Notes under the pieces: model-generated | Databases searched by the model: none | What the model was told of the DNA's origin: nothing | Seen by the model: the letters and a program-made list of their open reading frames with translations, nothing else | Assembly: GCF_009857845.1 (NCBI RefSeq) | Contig: NZ_WWEQ01000008.1 | Span: 1 to 64,000, forward strand | Source: Brevibacterium rongguiense | GTDB taxonomy: Bacteria; Actinomycetota; Actinomycetes; Actinomycetales; Brevibacteriaceae | Length of the DNA stretch: 64,000 nucleotides | Direction: 5' to 3' | Position numbers and translations under genes: made by a program | Part shown: positions 26,529-34,930 of the stretch, piece by piece | Position numbering within the stretch: position 1 is the stretch's first letter | Layout of the letters: each line of letters begins with the position of its first letter

Positions 26529-29279
26529 ATGTCAGCTGACTCCGGTCCCGCCTCCGCGTCCATCGCCCCGCCCGCCATCCAGCCCGACGTCCGCGTGCGC
26601 GGCGCCCGCGAGCACAACCTGCGCGATATCGACCTCACGATTCCCCGCGACGCCATGGTCGTCTTCACCGGCGTCTCCGGTTCCGGCAAGTCCTCGCTGG
26701 CCTTCGGGACGCTGTTCGCGGAGTCGCAAAGGCGCTACCTCGAGTCGGTGGCGCCCTATGCGCGACGCCTCATCGACCAGGCCGGTGTGCCGGACGTCGA
26801 CTCCCTCACCGGCATGCCGCCTGCGGTCGCGCTCCAACAGCAGCGCGGCGGCCGCAGTGCCCGCTCCTCGGTGGGCAGCATCACGACCCTGTCGAGCCTC
26901 GTGCGCATGCTCTACTCCCGCGCCGGGGACTACCCGCCGGAGCAGCCCATGCTCTACGCGGAGGACTTCTCCCCCAACACCGTCGAGGGGGCGTGCCCGG
27001 AGTGCCACGGCACCGGCCGGGTCTACGAGGTCACCGAGGAGCGCATGGTGCCCGACCCCTCCCTGACGATCCGCGAGCGCGCGATCGCCGCCTGGCCCAC
27101 GGCGTGGCACGGCCACCAGCTGCGCGACGTGCTCGTGGCCCTGGGCTACGACGTGGATGTGCCCTGGCGCGACCTGCCGCAGAAGCAGCGGGACTGGATC
27201 CTCTACACGGAGGAGACGCCGAACGTGGGCGTCTATTCGCGCCTGTCGCTGCCGGAGGCGCAGGCCGCCGCCGAGGCGGGGGACGAGTACAGCTATCACG
27301 GCACGTTCGTGGGTGCGCGCAAGTACGTGCTCGACACGTTCGCAAACTCCAAGAGCGCCGGCATGAAGCGCAGGGCCGCCGAGTTCCTCAGCTCCGCGCC
27401 GTGCCCGGCCTGCCACGGCAAGCGGCTCAAGCCCGAGGCCCTCTCCGTCACCGTCGACGGCCTCGACATCGCCGATTTCTCCGCCCTGCCGCTGTGGGAG
27501 CTCACCGAGCGCCTGACCGCACTCGCCCAGGCCCCCGAATCTGCGGACCTCGACGGCGCGGTGTCCGAAGACGCGGGCCAGGGGACGACGGCCAGTGGCG
27601 AATCGGCGAGCACTGGCGCGGACGCCGGGCTCGATGCCGAGGCGCGGCGGGCCGCCGTCGAGCGGCGCGTTGCCGCCGGTGGATCGGCTCACGCGGTCGC
27701 CCCAGACGTGCGCCGCACGGGCAACCAGTCGGCGGAGAAGCGGGCCGCGGCCGCGCGATTGGGCGCGGAGCTGGTCAACCGACTGCGCCCCATCATCGAC
27801 CTGGGGCTGGGCTACCTCTCGCTGGGCCGCACGACCCCCACGCTCTCCGGTGGCGAACTCCAGCGCCTGCGCCTGGCCACCCAGCTGACCTCCGACCTGT
27901 TCGGGGTGGCGTACGTCCTCGACGAGCCGTCCGCGGGGCTGCATCCCAAGGACGTCGCGGCGCTGCTGGGCATCCTCAGCGGCCTCAAGAGCGGGGGGAA
28001 CAGCCTCTTCGTCGTCGAGCACTCCGTGGAGGTCATGCGCGAGGCCGACTGGCTCGTCGACATCGGCCCCGGTGCCGGTGAGCACGGCGGACGGGTCGTC
28101 TACAGCGGTCCCACCGCGGGGCTCGCGAACGCAGCGGACTCGCAGACCCGCGGCTATCTGTTCGGCGGGAGCGGGCTGGCCCCGCACACGCCGCGCACGC
28201 CCTCCGACTGGCTGCGCCTGTCGCACGTCGCCCGCAACAACCTGCGCGACGTCTCCGTCGACTTCCCCCTGGGTGCGCTCACGGCGGTCACGGGCGTATC
28301 CGGCTCCGGCAAGTCGAGCCTCGTGAGCCAGGTGCTGCCCGCCGTCGTGGGCGAGCGGCTAGGCCGCCCGACCGGCGCCGAGGACGAACAGCCGGAAGGC
28401 GATGAGCTGCTGCTGTCGGAGGGGCCCGGACAGCTCGACGGCACGATCTCGGGTGCGCTCAGCGGCGTGCACCGGGTGGTGAGCATCGATCAGCGGCCCA
28501 TCGGCCGCACCCCGCGCTCGAACGTGGCGACGTACACGGGTCTGTTCGACCACGTGCGCCGGCGCTTCGCCCAGACACCCGAGGCGCGCTCCCGCGGCTA
28601 CAAGCCCGGTCGCTTCTCGTTCAATGTGTCCGGCGGCCGCTGCCCCACCTGCGAGGGCGAGGGCCAGGTCATGGTCGAGCTGCTGTTCCTGCCCTCCGTC
28701 TTCACCCCGTGCCCGGACTGCCACGGCACGCGCTACCGGGCCAGCACGCTGGAGATCACGTGGCGCGGCGCGACGATCGCGCAGGTGCTCGACATGAGCG
28801 TTGAGGCGGGCCTCGAGTTCTTCGAGGGCGAGTACGACATCATGCGCTCGCTCACCGCACTCCACGATGTGGGCCTGGGCTACCTGCGCCTGGGCCAGCC
28901 GGCCACGGAGCTCTCCGGCGGTGAGGCGCAGCGCGTGAAGCTCGCCAGCGAGCTCCAGCGCGCGCAGCGCGGCGACACGCTATACCTGCTCGACGAGCCC
29001 ACCTCCGGCCTGCACTGCGCGGACGCGGACCGGCTCGTCAACCACCTGCAGACGCTCGTCGATGCGGGCAACACCGTCATCATGGTGGAGCTCGACATGC
29101 GCGTCATTACCGCCGCCGACTACGTCATCGACCTGGGGCCCGGTGCCGGTGACGAAGGCGGCAGGATCGTGGCGGCGGGCACCCCCGCACAGGTCGCCGA
29201 GGCGCCGGACAGCACCTCGGCGCCCTACCTCGCCACCGCCCTGCGCGAGGCGGATGCCCACGGGGCCGAGCGCGAATAG
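26529..29279 (+). CDS. UvrA2-like (DrrC-type) ABC ATPase
   Basis: A 916-residue UvrA paralogue. It has two ABC modules with Walker A GVSGSGKSS (residues 48-56 and again in the second half) and signatures TLSGGELQRLRLA and ELSGGEAQRVKLA, and zinc-binding CPECHGTG, CPACHGKR, CPTCEGEG and CPDCHGTR. Only about 105 residues separate the first Walker A from the first CxxC, against about 220 in canonical UvrA, so the UvrB-binding domain is missing. Such UvrA2/DrrC proteins are linked to tolerance of DNA-binding drugs rather than to UvrBC repair. A low-complexity insertion of roughly 70 residues (about 335-405) precedes the first signature motif. Confidence 0.9.
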   Translation: MSADSGPASASIAPPAIQPDVRVRGAREHNLRDIDLTIPRDAMVVFTGVSGSGKSSLAFGTLFAESQRRYLESVAPYARRLIDQAGVPDVDSLTGMPPAVALQQQRGGRSARSSVGSITTLSSLVRMLYSRAGDYPPEQPMLYAEDFSPNTVEGACPECHGTGRVYEVTEERMVPDPSLTIRERAIAAWPTAWHGHQLRDVLVALGYDVDVPWRDLPQKQRDWILYTEETPNVGVYSRLSLPEAQAAAEAGDEYSYHGTFVGARKYVLDTFANSKSAGMKRRAAEFLSSAPCPACHGKRLKPEALSVTVDGLDIADFSALPLWELTERLTALAQAPESADLDGAVSEDAGQGTTASGESASTGADAGLDAEARRAAVERRVAAGGSAHAVAPDVRRTGNQSAEKRAAAARLGAELVNRLRPIIDLGLGYLSLGRTTPTLSGGELQRLRLATQLTSDLFGVAYVLDEPSAGLHPKDVAALLGILSGLKSGGNSLFVVEHSVEVMREADWLVDIGPGAGEHGGRVVYSGPTAGLANAADSQTRGYLFGGSGLAPHTPRTPSDWLRLSHVARNNLRDVSVDFPLGALTAVTGVSGSGKSSLVSQVLPAVVGERLGRPTGAEDEQPEGDELLLSEGPGQLDGTISGALSGVHRVVSIDQRPIGRTPRSNVATYTGLFDHVRRRFAQTPEARSRGYKPGRFSFNVSGGRCPTCEGEGQVMVELLFLPSVFTPCPDCHGTRYRASTLEITWRGATIAQVLDMSVEAGLEFFEGEYDIMRSLTALHDVGLGYLRLGQPATELSGGEAQRVKLASELQRAQRGDTLYLLDEPTSGLHCADADRLVNHLQTLVDAGNTVIMVELDMRVITAADYVIDLGPGAGDEGGRIVAAGTPAQVAEAPDSTSAPYLATALREADAHGAERE

Positions 29280-29351
29280 CCGCGCAGGCAGCGCGGGCGA
29301 GGCCGGCCGGCACCGGGGCGTGCGCACCCCTCCCGGCGCGGCGCCCCGGGC

Positions 29352-29756
29352 TCAGAACAGCGCCGACTGGTGATCCGCACCGGGAGCGCCCCCTGCGACC
29401 GCGGCCTGACGCTCGATCCAGCGGCAGAGCAGGTCGAGGATGTACGCCTGCTGGTCCTGCGTGAGCGGCTGGCCGCGCGCGAAACCGTGATTGCGCTCCA
29501 GGCACGTCCGGCAGCACGTCGCCGTGGCGTGCTGGCCGCGGAAGACGGGGTGACCGCCCCACGGGGTCTGCTGGCCGTCCTTCGCCGGCCGGGCCGGGGC
29601 CAGCCGGGAGCCGATGAAGTCCTGAGCGTGGCACCGGACCGTGGCCATGCCGCGCGAGCGCACGTACTCCTGCTCGCCGCCGCGCAGGTGGAAGCGCGCG
29701 CGAAACGAGCTGCGCGCCAGGCGCAGCAGAACAGCATCGAGTGCGAGGGTGTCCAT
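29352..29756 (-). CDS. DUF4186 family protein
   Basis: A 134-residue protein with SFRARFHLRGGEQEYVRSRG, a VRCHAQDFIGSRLAPARP segment, TPWGGHPVFRGQHATATCCR and CLERNHGFARGQPLT, the pattern of DUF4186. Three cysteines and several histidines (HPV, QHATATCCRTCLERNH) suggest metal binding, which is inference. The ATG at 29756 was preferred over a longer reading starting at 29858 because the conserved sequence begins at LALDAVLLRLARS. The function is unknown. Confidence 0.8.
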   Translation of the reverse strand: MDTLALDAVLLRLARSSFRARFHLRGGEQEYVRSRGMATVRCHAQDFIGSRLAPARPAKDGQQTPWGGHPVFRGQHATATCCRTCLERNHGFARGQPLTQDQQAYILDLLCRWIERQAAVAGGAPGADHQSALF

Positions 29757-29873
29757 GGTGCGGCCACCGTAACCCGGGCCACTGACATGGGCGGCTTCGT
29801 CGAACGGGGCCAGGGGCGCCGCGCCCCAGGAGACTCTGACTTGAGCGCTATCAGTCAAGGTCCCCGATCCCGC

Positions 29874-30311
29874 TCACCCAATCGACTCGGCCAGTCCCAG
29901 CAGGATGCCCTCGGGACCGCGGATGTAGCACAGGCGGTAGACGCCCCTGTAGTCGACGACCTCGGTGCTGACGAGCTCGGCGCCGAGCGCCCGCGCCCGG
30001 TCGAGTACCGTATCGAGGTCGTCGACGTTGAACATGACGCGCAGGTAGCCCAGCGCGTTGACCGGCGCGCGGCGGTGGTCGGCCGCGGGGGCGGGCTCGC
30101 GGAAGCGCGAGAGCTCGAGCCTGCCGTGCCCGTCGGGGGTGCGCATGGTGGCGATGTCGACGCGCTGCCCGGGCAGCCCCGTCACGCGGCCGGCCCAATC
30201 ACCATCAACGGATGCTCGGCCCTCGCACTCGAGACCCAGCACCACGAAGAACTCAATCGCCGCATCGAGGTCCTCGACCACGATGCCCACATTGTCCAGC
30301 CGCACGCCCAT
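29874..30311 (-). CDS. VOC (glyoxalase/dioxygenase) superfamily protein
   Basis: A 145-residue protein with two beta-alpha-beta-beta-beta units: LDNVGIVVEDLDAAIEFFVVLGLE at the N-terminus and YLRVMFNVDDLDTVLDRARALGAEL in the second half, ending in YIRGPEGILLGLAE. The metal-type residues (Glu in RLELSRF and GPEGI) are present. Substrates of this superfamily are diverse, so no reaction is assigned. TAGCCT on the minus strand ends 6 nt before the ATG. Confidence 0.85.
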   Translation of the reverse strand: MGVRLDNVGIVVEDLDAAIEFFVVLGLECEGRASVDGDWAGRVTGLPGQRVDIATMRTPDGHGRLELSRFREPAPAADHRRAPVNALGYLRVMFNVDDLDTVLDRARALGAELVSTEVVDYRGVYRLCYIRGPEGILLGLAESIG

Positions 30312-30317
30312 GCCGAC

Positions 30318-30323
30318 AGGCTA
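30318..30323 (-). promoter_or_regulatory. -10 hexamer for leaderless VOC gene
   Basis: Minus-strand TAGCCT ends 6 nt before the ATG at 30311. Confidence 0.45.
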
Positions 30324-30448
30324 ACGCCCGCCGGTGCCGTCGCCGCGGCCTCGCTCGGCCCTGTGCCGATCCGCCGGGGTGGCGCCCCGGCCAGGGGCGG
30401 CCGCACCGCGCGCGAGGTGTTCGCTGGGCCCGTCGGCGCGGTCGGTGC

Positions 30449-30946
30449 TCAGGGCAGCAGGGCCCGTGCGACGGAGGACAGCGCGGCGGCAAACCGTTCC
30501 CCCGCGCCCGCATCGGCGACGCCCAGCAGCTGCCGGTTCTGCTCGATCTGCACGTGGCCCAGTACGAACGACAGCAGGGCCTCCTGCGCGGCCGGGTCCG
30601 GCACCGCCTCCTCGAGGCGCTCCGGCACGGTCGATTCGGCGTCGAGGGAGTAGGCGAGGAGGAAGATCTCCGCCCCGTCGCGGTGGCGTAGCAGCACATC
30701 GCGCAGCGCGGTGGCGACCACGACCGCGCTCGCCGCGGTGCCGCGGGGCAGGCGCGCATCGACCTCGGCGGACAACCTCCGGCTGACGAGGACGAAGACC
30801 TCCTGTTTGTTCTTCACGTGCCAGTACAGCGCGGAGGGTTGGACATCGAGGTCGCGGGCGAGCCTGCGCATCGACAGATCCCCCATGCCGAAGTCCGCGA
30901 GGATCGCGAGCGCGGCGTCGGCGATCGAGTCGGTGGTCAGCGGCAT
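30449..30946 (-). CDS. TetR-family transcriptional regulator
   Basis: A 165-residue regulator, short for the family, with an N-terminal TetR helix-turn-helix (SIADAALAILADFGMGDLSM, RRLARDLDVQPSALYWHVKN) and a helical ligand-binding domain resembling the TetR_C tetracycline-repressor class. The start of the DNA-binding domain at residue 5 means the ATG at 30946 is right. A -10-like TAGGCT (minus strand, 30981-30986) precedes a short leader with AAAGG. The neighbouring APC permease and VOC gene are possible targets, without direct evidence. Confidence 0.88.
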   Translation of the reverse strand: MPLTTDSIADAALAILADFGMGDLSMRRLARDLDVQPSALYWHVKNKQEVFVLVSRRLSAEVDARLPRGTAASAVVVATALRDVLLRHRDGAEIFLLAYSLDAESTVPERLEEAVPDPAAQEALLSFVLGHVQIEQNRQLLGVADAGAGERFAAALSSVARALLP

Positions 30947-31010
30947 GGGCGGGGCCTTTGATCGTGGTGGACGGGCGAGAAGAGCCTACCGGGGCGCGGC
31001 CGCGACCGGG

Positions 31011-31130
31011 CGCACCGGCCCGCGCACATCCGCACCGGGCAACGCACATGCCCACCGCGCGGTGTGTATCCGCACCGGCCCGCGCGCGGCCACACCGGGC
31101 AACGCACCGCCGGGCCGGCACGCGGCGGGC
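31011..31130. repeat. six 20-bp tandem repeat units upstream of the TetR gene
   Basis: Six consecutive 20-bp units beginning at 31011. Units 1 and 4 share CGCACCGGCCCGCGC, units 2 and 5 share CACCGGGCAACGCAC, so the higher-order period is 60 bp (A-B-C-A-B-C'). The array fills the spacer between the TetR gene and the APC permease stop. Confidence 0.8.
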
Positions 31131-31139
31131 AGCACCGCC

Positions 31140-32657
31140 TCAGCCCTGCGTGCGGCGGCGCCGCTCCTCGACGCTGACCACCAGTTCCTCCTCCGCACCG
31201 GGCCCGGCCTTGATGCCGGTGGGCAGGCGGAGCATGAAGAACACGCCCACTGCCAGCCACAGGCCGAACATCGTCCACGAGGGCCACTCGAGCTGGGCGG
31301 AGAACGGCGTGATGGGCAGGTAGAGGATGAAGAGGATGAGCGTGAGCACGGCGGCGATCGCGCCGATGACCATGCCGCCGCCGCCCTTGCCGCCGATCCG
31401 CAGGGGCCGGCCCATGTCCGGCTCGCGGCGGCGCAGCACGAGGAATGCGACGCTGACGAGGAAGTACGCGATGACGATCGCGGGCGAGCCCGCATCGACG
31501 ATCCAGCCGAGCGCGGCGGTGCCGAGGAACGGGGCCAGCGCGGAGAGCGCACCGATGAAGAGGATCGCGTTCGACGGCGTGCGGTAGCGCGGGTGGAGCT
31601 TGCCGAACCAGCGCGGGATCATGCCGGCGGCGGCCATGGCCCACATGAGCCGCGAGGAGCCCATGAGGAAGGCGTTCCACGAGGTGATGATGCCCGCCAG
31701 GCCGCCGGCGATGACGATCTTGCCCCAGATGGGCGAGCCGAGCATGGCGGACAGCGCGTCGGCGGTGACGAGGTCGTGGGTGCCCAGCTGATCCGACGGG
31801 ATGCCCACGGAGGTCATCGCGATGATGACGATGTAGAACGCGATCGCCATGACGACGGAGACGACGACGAGCTTGCCGATCTTCTGCGGCGGGAGCTTGA
31901 CCTCCTCGGCCGCCTGCGGGATGACGTCGAAGCCGACGAACAGGAACGGCACGACCGCCATGACGCCGATGAAGCCGGTCGCCCCGCCTGCGAACAGCGG
32001 CTGCGCATCCGCGACGTCCCCGCCGACGAGTCCGCCGGTGAGCAGGAGGAGGGCCACGATGATGAGGAACCACACGACGAACGTCTGGACGAGTGAGGCG
32101 ACCTTGACGCCGCGGATGTTGATCCACGTGATGATGAGCGCCGTGACGGTGCCCACCAGCGCCCAGGTGAGGTGGACGTCGAAGCCTGCGATCGTCCACA
32201 GCTTGATGTGCTCGAGGCCCGGGAACAGGAAGACCGCCGTCTTGGGCACGGAAACGGCCTCGAACATGACGACGCTGATGTAGCCGCCGGTGATCGCCCA
32301 CGAGCCGAACAGGGAGGCGCGCGGGCCCATCGCGCGGATGAGGTAGTTGTGCTCACCGCCGGCGTGCGGCATGGCCGCGACGAGCTCCGAGTACACGGTG
32401 CCGACGAAGCACATGATGATGCCGCCCGCGGCGAAGGCGATGACCGCCCCGAGCGTGCCGGCCCCGTTGATCCAGTCGCCGGTGAGCACCACCCAGCCGA
32501 AGCCGATCATCGCGCCGAAGCCGATGAAGAGTGCGTCGATGCTGCCGAGCGCGCGGACGAACCCGTGACCGCGGTCGCGGTGCTCGAGCGGGTTGCCACC
32601 GGACGAACCGCCCGATGGCTGGTTCGCGGCAGAGTTGGGTGCGTATTCGCTGCTCAT
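31140..32657 (-). CDS. APC-family amino acid permease
   Basis: A 505-residue integral membrane transporter with about 12 hydrophobic segments. The amino acid-polyamine-organocation family pattern is clear: IDALFIGFGAMIGFGWVV in the first helix, EHNYLIRAMGPRASLFGSW, the VVPFLFVGFDVIPQAAEE segment after helix 6, and TSWNAFLMGSSRLMWAMAAA in helix 8. It resembles the putrescine/amino-acid branch with the FVGFD motif. The N-terminal 35 residues are polar and Ser/Gly/Asn-rich. The ATG at 32657 has AAGGA 8 nt upstream. Substrate unknown. Confidence 0.92.
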   Translation of the reverse strand: MSSEYAPNSAANQPSGGSSGGNPLEHRDRGHGFVRALGSIDALFIGFGAMIGFGWVVLTGDWINGAGTLGAVIAFAAGGIIMCFVGTVYSELVAAMPHAGGEHNYLIRAMGPRASLFGSWAITGGYISVVMFEAVSVPKTAVFLFPGLEHIKLWTIAGFDVHLTWALVGTVTALIITWINIRGVKVASLVQTFVVWFLIIVALLLLTGGLVGGDVADAQPLFAGGATGFIGVMAVVPFLFVGFDVIPQAAEEVKLPPQKIGKLVVVSVVMAIAFYIVIIAMTSVGIPSDQLGTHDLVTADALSAMLGSPIWGKIVIAGGLAGIITSWNAFLMGSSRLMWAMAAAGMIPRWFGKLHPRYRTPSNAILFIGALSALAPFLGTAALGWIVDAGSPAIVIAYFLVSVAFLVLRRREPDMGRPLRIGGKGGGGMVIGAIAAVLTLILFILYLPITPFSAQLEWPSWTMFGLWLAVGVFFMLRLPTGIKAGPGAEEELVVSVEERRRRTQG

Positions 32658-32891
32658 GTCCGTCGTCCTTCGTGTCCGTGCCTCATTGCTGCGGGCCAGT
32701 GGGCGGATGTTCAGAAGGCTAGCAGGCTTCGCTCAGGATCGGCGTCCCGTCGCGCCCGTCGCCGCGGCCGCCCCGAGGCGCTCCCCACCGCTCGAACGCA
32801 CGCCGCGCGGGCGCCCCCGATTATGCGAACGGCCCGCCGGCGGGTTAGAGTGTCTCCTGTTGTTCGGCCACCGCGGGTGGCGGCACAGCCT

Positions 32892-32968
32892 CGGGATATA
32901 GCGCAGCTTGGTAGCGCGCCTCGTTCGGGACGAGGAGGTCGTGGGTTCGAATCCCGCTATCCCGACCA
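32892..32968 (+). tRNA. tRNA-Pro (CGG)
   Basis: Cloverleaf: acceptor CGGGATA/TATCCCG, anticodon stem CCTCG/CGAGG with loop TTCGGGA (anticodon CGG), T arm GTGGG-TTCGAAT-CCCGC. The 3' CCA is encoded. A strong terminator starts 4 nt downstream. Confidence 0.96.
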
Positions 32969-32972
32969 GCTC

Positions 32973-33006
32973 AACGGGCCCGGAATCTCATGATTCCGGG
33001 CCCGTT
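32973..33006 (+). terminator. tRNA-Pro terminator
   Basis: Perfect 15-bp stem (32973-32987 with 32992-33006) and a TCAT loop, followed by a pyrimidine-rich tract. Confidence 0.85.
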
Positions 33007-33074
33007 CGCTCTTCGCCCTCGCCGCCGTCGCTCGGTCTTGGCCCTCGTCGTTCACAGGAGTGCACGGCTGCGCC

Positions 33075-34202
33075 TCAGCGCTGCTGGCAGACCGGGCACC
33101 AGAACAGCTTGCGGTTCTGCATGAGCTCCATGGCAATCGGCGTGCCGCACACGCGGCAGGGCTGACCGGCGCGCCCGTAGACCCAGTGGCGCTCCTCGCG
33201 GTGCTCGAGCGCGGCCTCCTTCGCGCGGCCGCGCAGACCGGTGCGGGTGACGATGACGCCGGTGTCCACCCCGATCGGCAGCAGCTTCGCCCAGTCATCC
33301 CACAGCGCGTCGACCTGCACCGCGCTCAGCGCGCTGCCCGGGGCGAACGGGCTGATGCCCGCGCGGAACAGCATCTCCGCGCGGTAGATGTTGCCGATGC
33401 CCGCGATGACCGCCTGGTCCATGAGCAGCGTCCCAATGGGAGTGCGCCGCTTGGCAACCGCCGCGGCGAACCGGCGGCGGCCCCGCGCGCGCCCGTCGAC
33501 GAGCGGATCGGGGCCGAGCTTCGCCAGCACGGCATCCACCTGTGCCGCGTCGAGCACCTCGCAGGCGGTGGGGCCGCGCAGGTCCGCGCACGCCCCGGCT
33601 CCCAGCAGGCGCACCCGCACCGCTCCGATCGGCTCGGGCGGCCACTCCTGTTCGAGCTCCCCCCGGCCCGCGCCCGAGGCGCCCGGCAGCTCGGTCTCGG
33701 ACTCGCCGGCGCGCAGGCGGCGCGGGGCGCCCATGGACGCCGGCCGCTCGACCCGCGCCCGCCGGGCATCGAGGGCGCGTGCGGGAAGCGAGTACTCGCC
33801 CGTTTGGCCGATGCGCTCGGTGCTCCCCCGCTCACCGGGGTCTGCGGCCCCTCCGTGCGGCGCGCCGACTGCGTCGCCACCACGAGCGTCTGCGCCAGCG
33901 GTGTCCGCAGCACGAGCTGCCGCGCCACGGGCATCCGCGCCGACCTCATCCGGCCCCGCGCCCGCCCGCAGCGCGAAGTCCCATGCGCCGTAGATGCCCA
34001 GGTGGACGCGCAGCCAGAGGTCGCCGTCGAACTCCATGAACATCTGCTTGCCCACCGCGATCGTGCGCAGCACCGTGCGGCCGTCGAGCCGCTGCGCCCC
34101 CGCGGCGAAGCGGCCCTGCGGAGAGGTCACGCGCACGGGCTTTCCGGCGAAGAGCTCGTCGAAGCGGCGGGCGATGCGGTGGACGGAGTGGCCCTCGGGC
34201 AC
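33075..34202 (-). CDS. nei: Fpg/Nei-family DNA glycosylase with large loop insertion
   Basis: Bifunctional glycosylase/AP lyase that removes oxidised bases. After the initiator the catalytic N-terminus PEGHSVHRIARRF is intact (Pro2, Glu3), the QAVIAGIGNIYRAEMLF helix-two-turn-helix is present, and the protein ends in a zinc finger with Cys349, Cys352, Cys369 and Cys372. PEGH-xx-HR is typical of the actinobacterial Nei2/Nei-like branch. At 375 residues it is about 100 longer than usual because of an Ala/Gly/Asp/Arg-rich insertion at about 80-193. The GTG at 34202 begins 3 nt after the HIT gene stop. Confidence 0.93.
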   Translation of the reverse strand: MPEGHSVHRIARRFDELFAGKPVRVTSPQGRFAAGAQRLDGRTVLRTIAVGKQMFMEFDGDLWLRVHLGIYGAWDFALRAGAGPDEVGADARGAAARAADTAGADARGGDAVGAPHGGAADPGERGSTERIGQTGEYSLPARALDARRARVERPASMGAPRRLRAGESETELPGASGAGRGELEQEWPPEPIGAVRVRLLGAGACADLRGPTACEVLDAAQVDAVLAKLGPDPLVDGRARGRRRFAAAVAKRRTPIGTLLMDQAVIAGIGNIYRAEMLFRAGISPFAPGSALSAVQVDALWDDWAKLLPIGVDTGVIVTRTGLRGRAKEAALEHREERHWVYGRAGQPCRVCGTPIAMELMQNRKLFWCPVCQQR

Positions 34203-34205
34203 CGC

Positions 34206-34649
34206 TCAGCCCTCGGCGCCGCCGACCGCGCCGGAGTCACCGGCCGCGCCGGAGTCGCCGAGCTCCGCGGTGAGTTTGGCCGCCGCCACCTGCAGCGCCT
34301 CGGGCTGGGCCTGCGGGCCCTTGTTGCGCGGGTCGAAGTCGGCCGTCGAGGTGGTGGGCCAGACGTGGATGTGGACGTGGGGCACCTCGTAGCCCTGGAT
34401 CATGAGGCCGATCCGCTGGGCGCCGAAGGCCGCGAGCTGCGCGCGGCCGATGCGCTGGGCGACCGCCATGAGGTGGTCGGTGAGCTCCTGGGGCATGTCG
34501 ACCCAGTGGTCGTACTCCGTGCGCGGGACGACGAGCACGTGGCCCTCCGTCAGCGGCTCCACATCGAGGAACGCCGCGCACTGCTCGTCCTCGTAGACGA
34601 ACGCGCCGGGAATCTCGCCGTCCATGATCTTCGTGAAGATCGTCGCCAT
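34206..34649 (-). CDS. HIT family hydrolase
   Basis: A 147-residue histidine-triad nucleotide hydrolase/transferase. It starts MATIFTKIMDGEIPGAFVYE, has the central EGHVLVVPRTEYDHWVDMP and the catalytic triad HVHIHVWP. The C-terminal tail GDSGAAGDSGAVGGAEG is a short low-complexity addition. The ATG at 34649 is preceded by GGAGGA. It forms an operon with the nei-like gene, with 3 nt between stop and start. Substrate unknown; typical HIT proteins act on adenosine phosphoramidates or dinucleotides. Confidence 0.93.
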   Translation of the reverse strand: MATIFTKIMDGEIPGAFVYEDEQCAAFLDVEPLTEGHVLVVPRTEYDHWVDMPQELTDHLMAVAQRIGRAQLAAFGAQRIGLMIQGYEVPHVHIHVWPTTSTADFDPRNKGPQAQPEALQVAAAKLTAELGDSGAAGDSGAVGGAEG

Positions 34650-34852
34650 CTCAGTCCTCCTCCTCGCGGGGCCGGGCCGCCAGGGCGCCGGCGCGGGCCC
34701 CGCCCGTTGCCGGCGGCGGCCCTGTGCCCAGCCTACCGAGCCCGATGCGGGGCGCACCACGGACCGCGAAGCGGGGATGATGGGCGGCCGGCCCGCCGAC
34801 AGGAGATGGGCGGCCGGACGCACCGCGCAGCGGTGCCCGGCCCGGTGCGCGG

Positions 34853-34890
34853 CGCGCTCGGAAGAGACCGGCGCGCTCGGAAGAGGTCCG
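34853..34890. repeat. tandem 19-bp direct repeat between HIT and AhpE-like genes
   Basis: GCGCGCTCGGAAGAG occurs twice in tandem with a 19-20 bp period within the 281-bp spacer 34650-34930. Nothing else is recognised in that spacer apart from short GC palindromes. Confidence 0.5.
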
Positions 34891-34930
34891 GGCCGGGGGG
34901 AACCCGGACGGGGTAGGGGCTGCCGGGGGA

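Noticed and set aside
26532-28226. Minus-strand frame opposite the UvrA2-like gene
   Set aside because: The sense strand encodes intact ABC motifs; the antisense product is low in complexity and lacks any domain.
33060-34916. Plus-strand frame of about 618 codons opposite nei and the HIT gene
   Set aside because: Antisense of two genes with clear catalytic motifs; no domain of its own.
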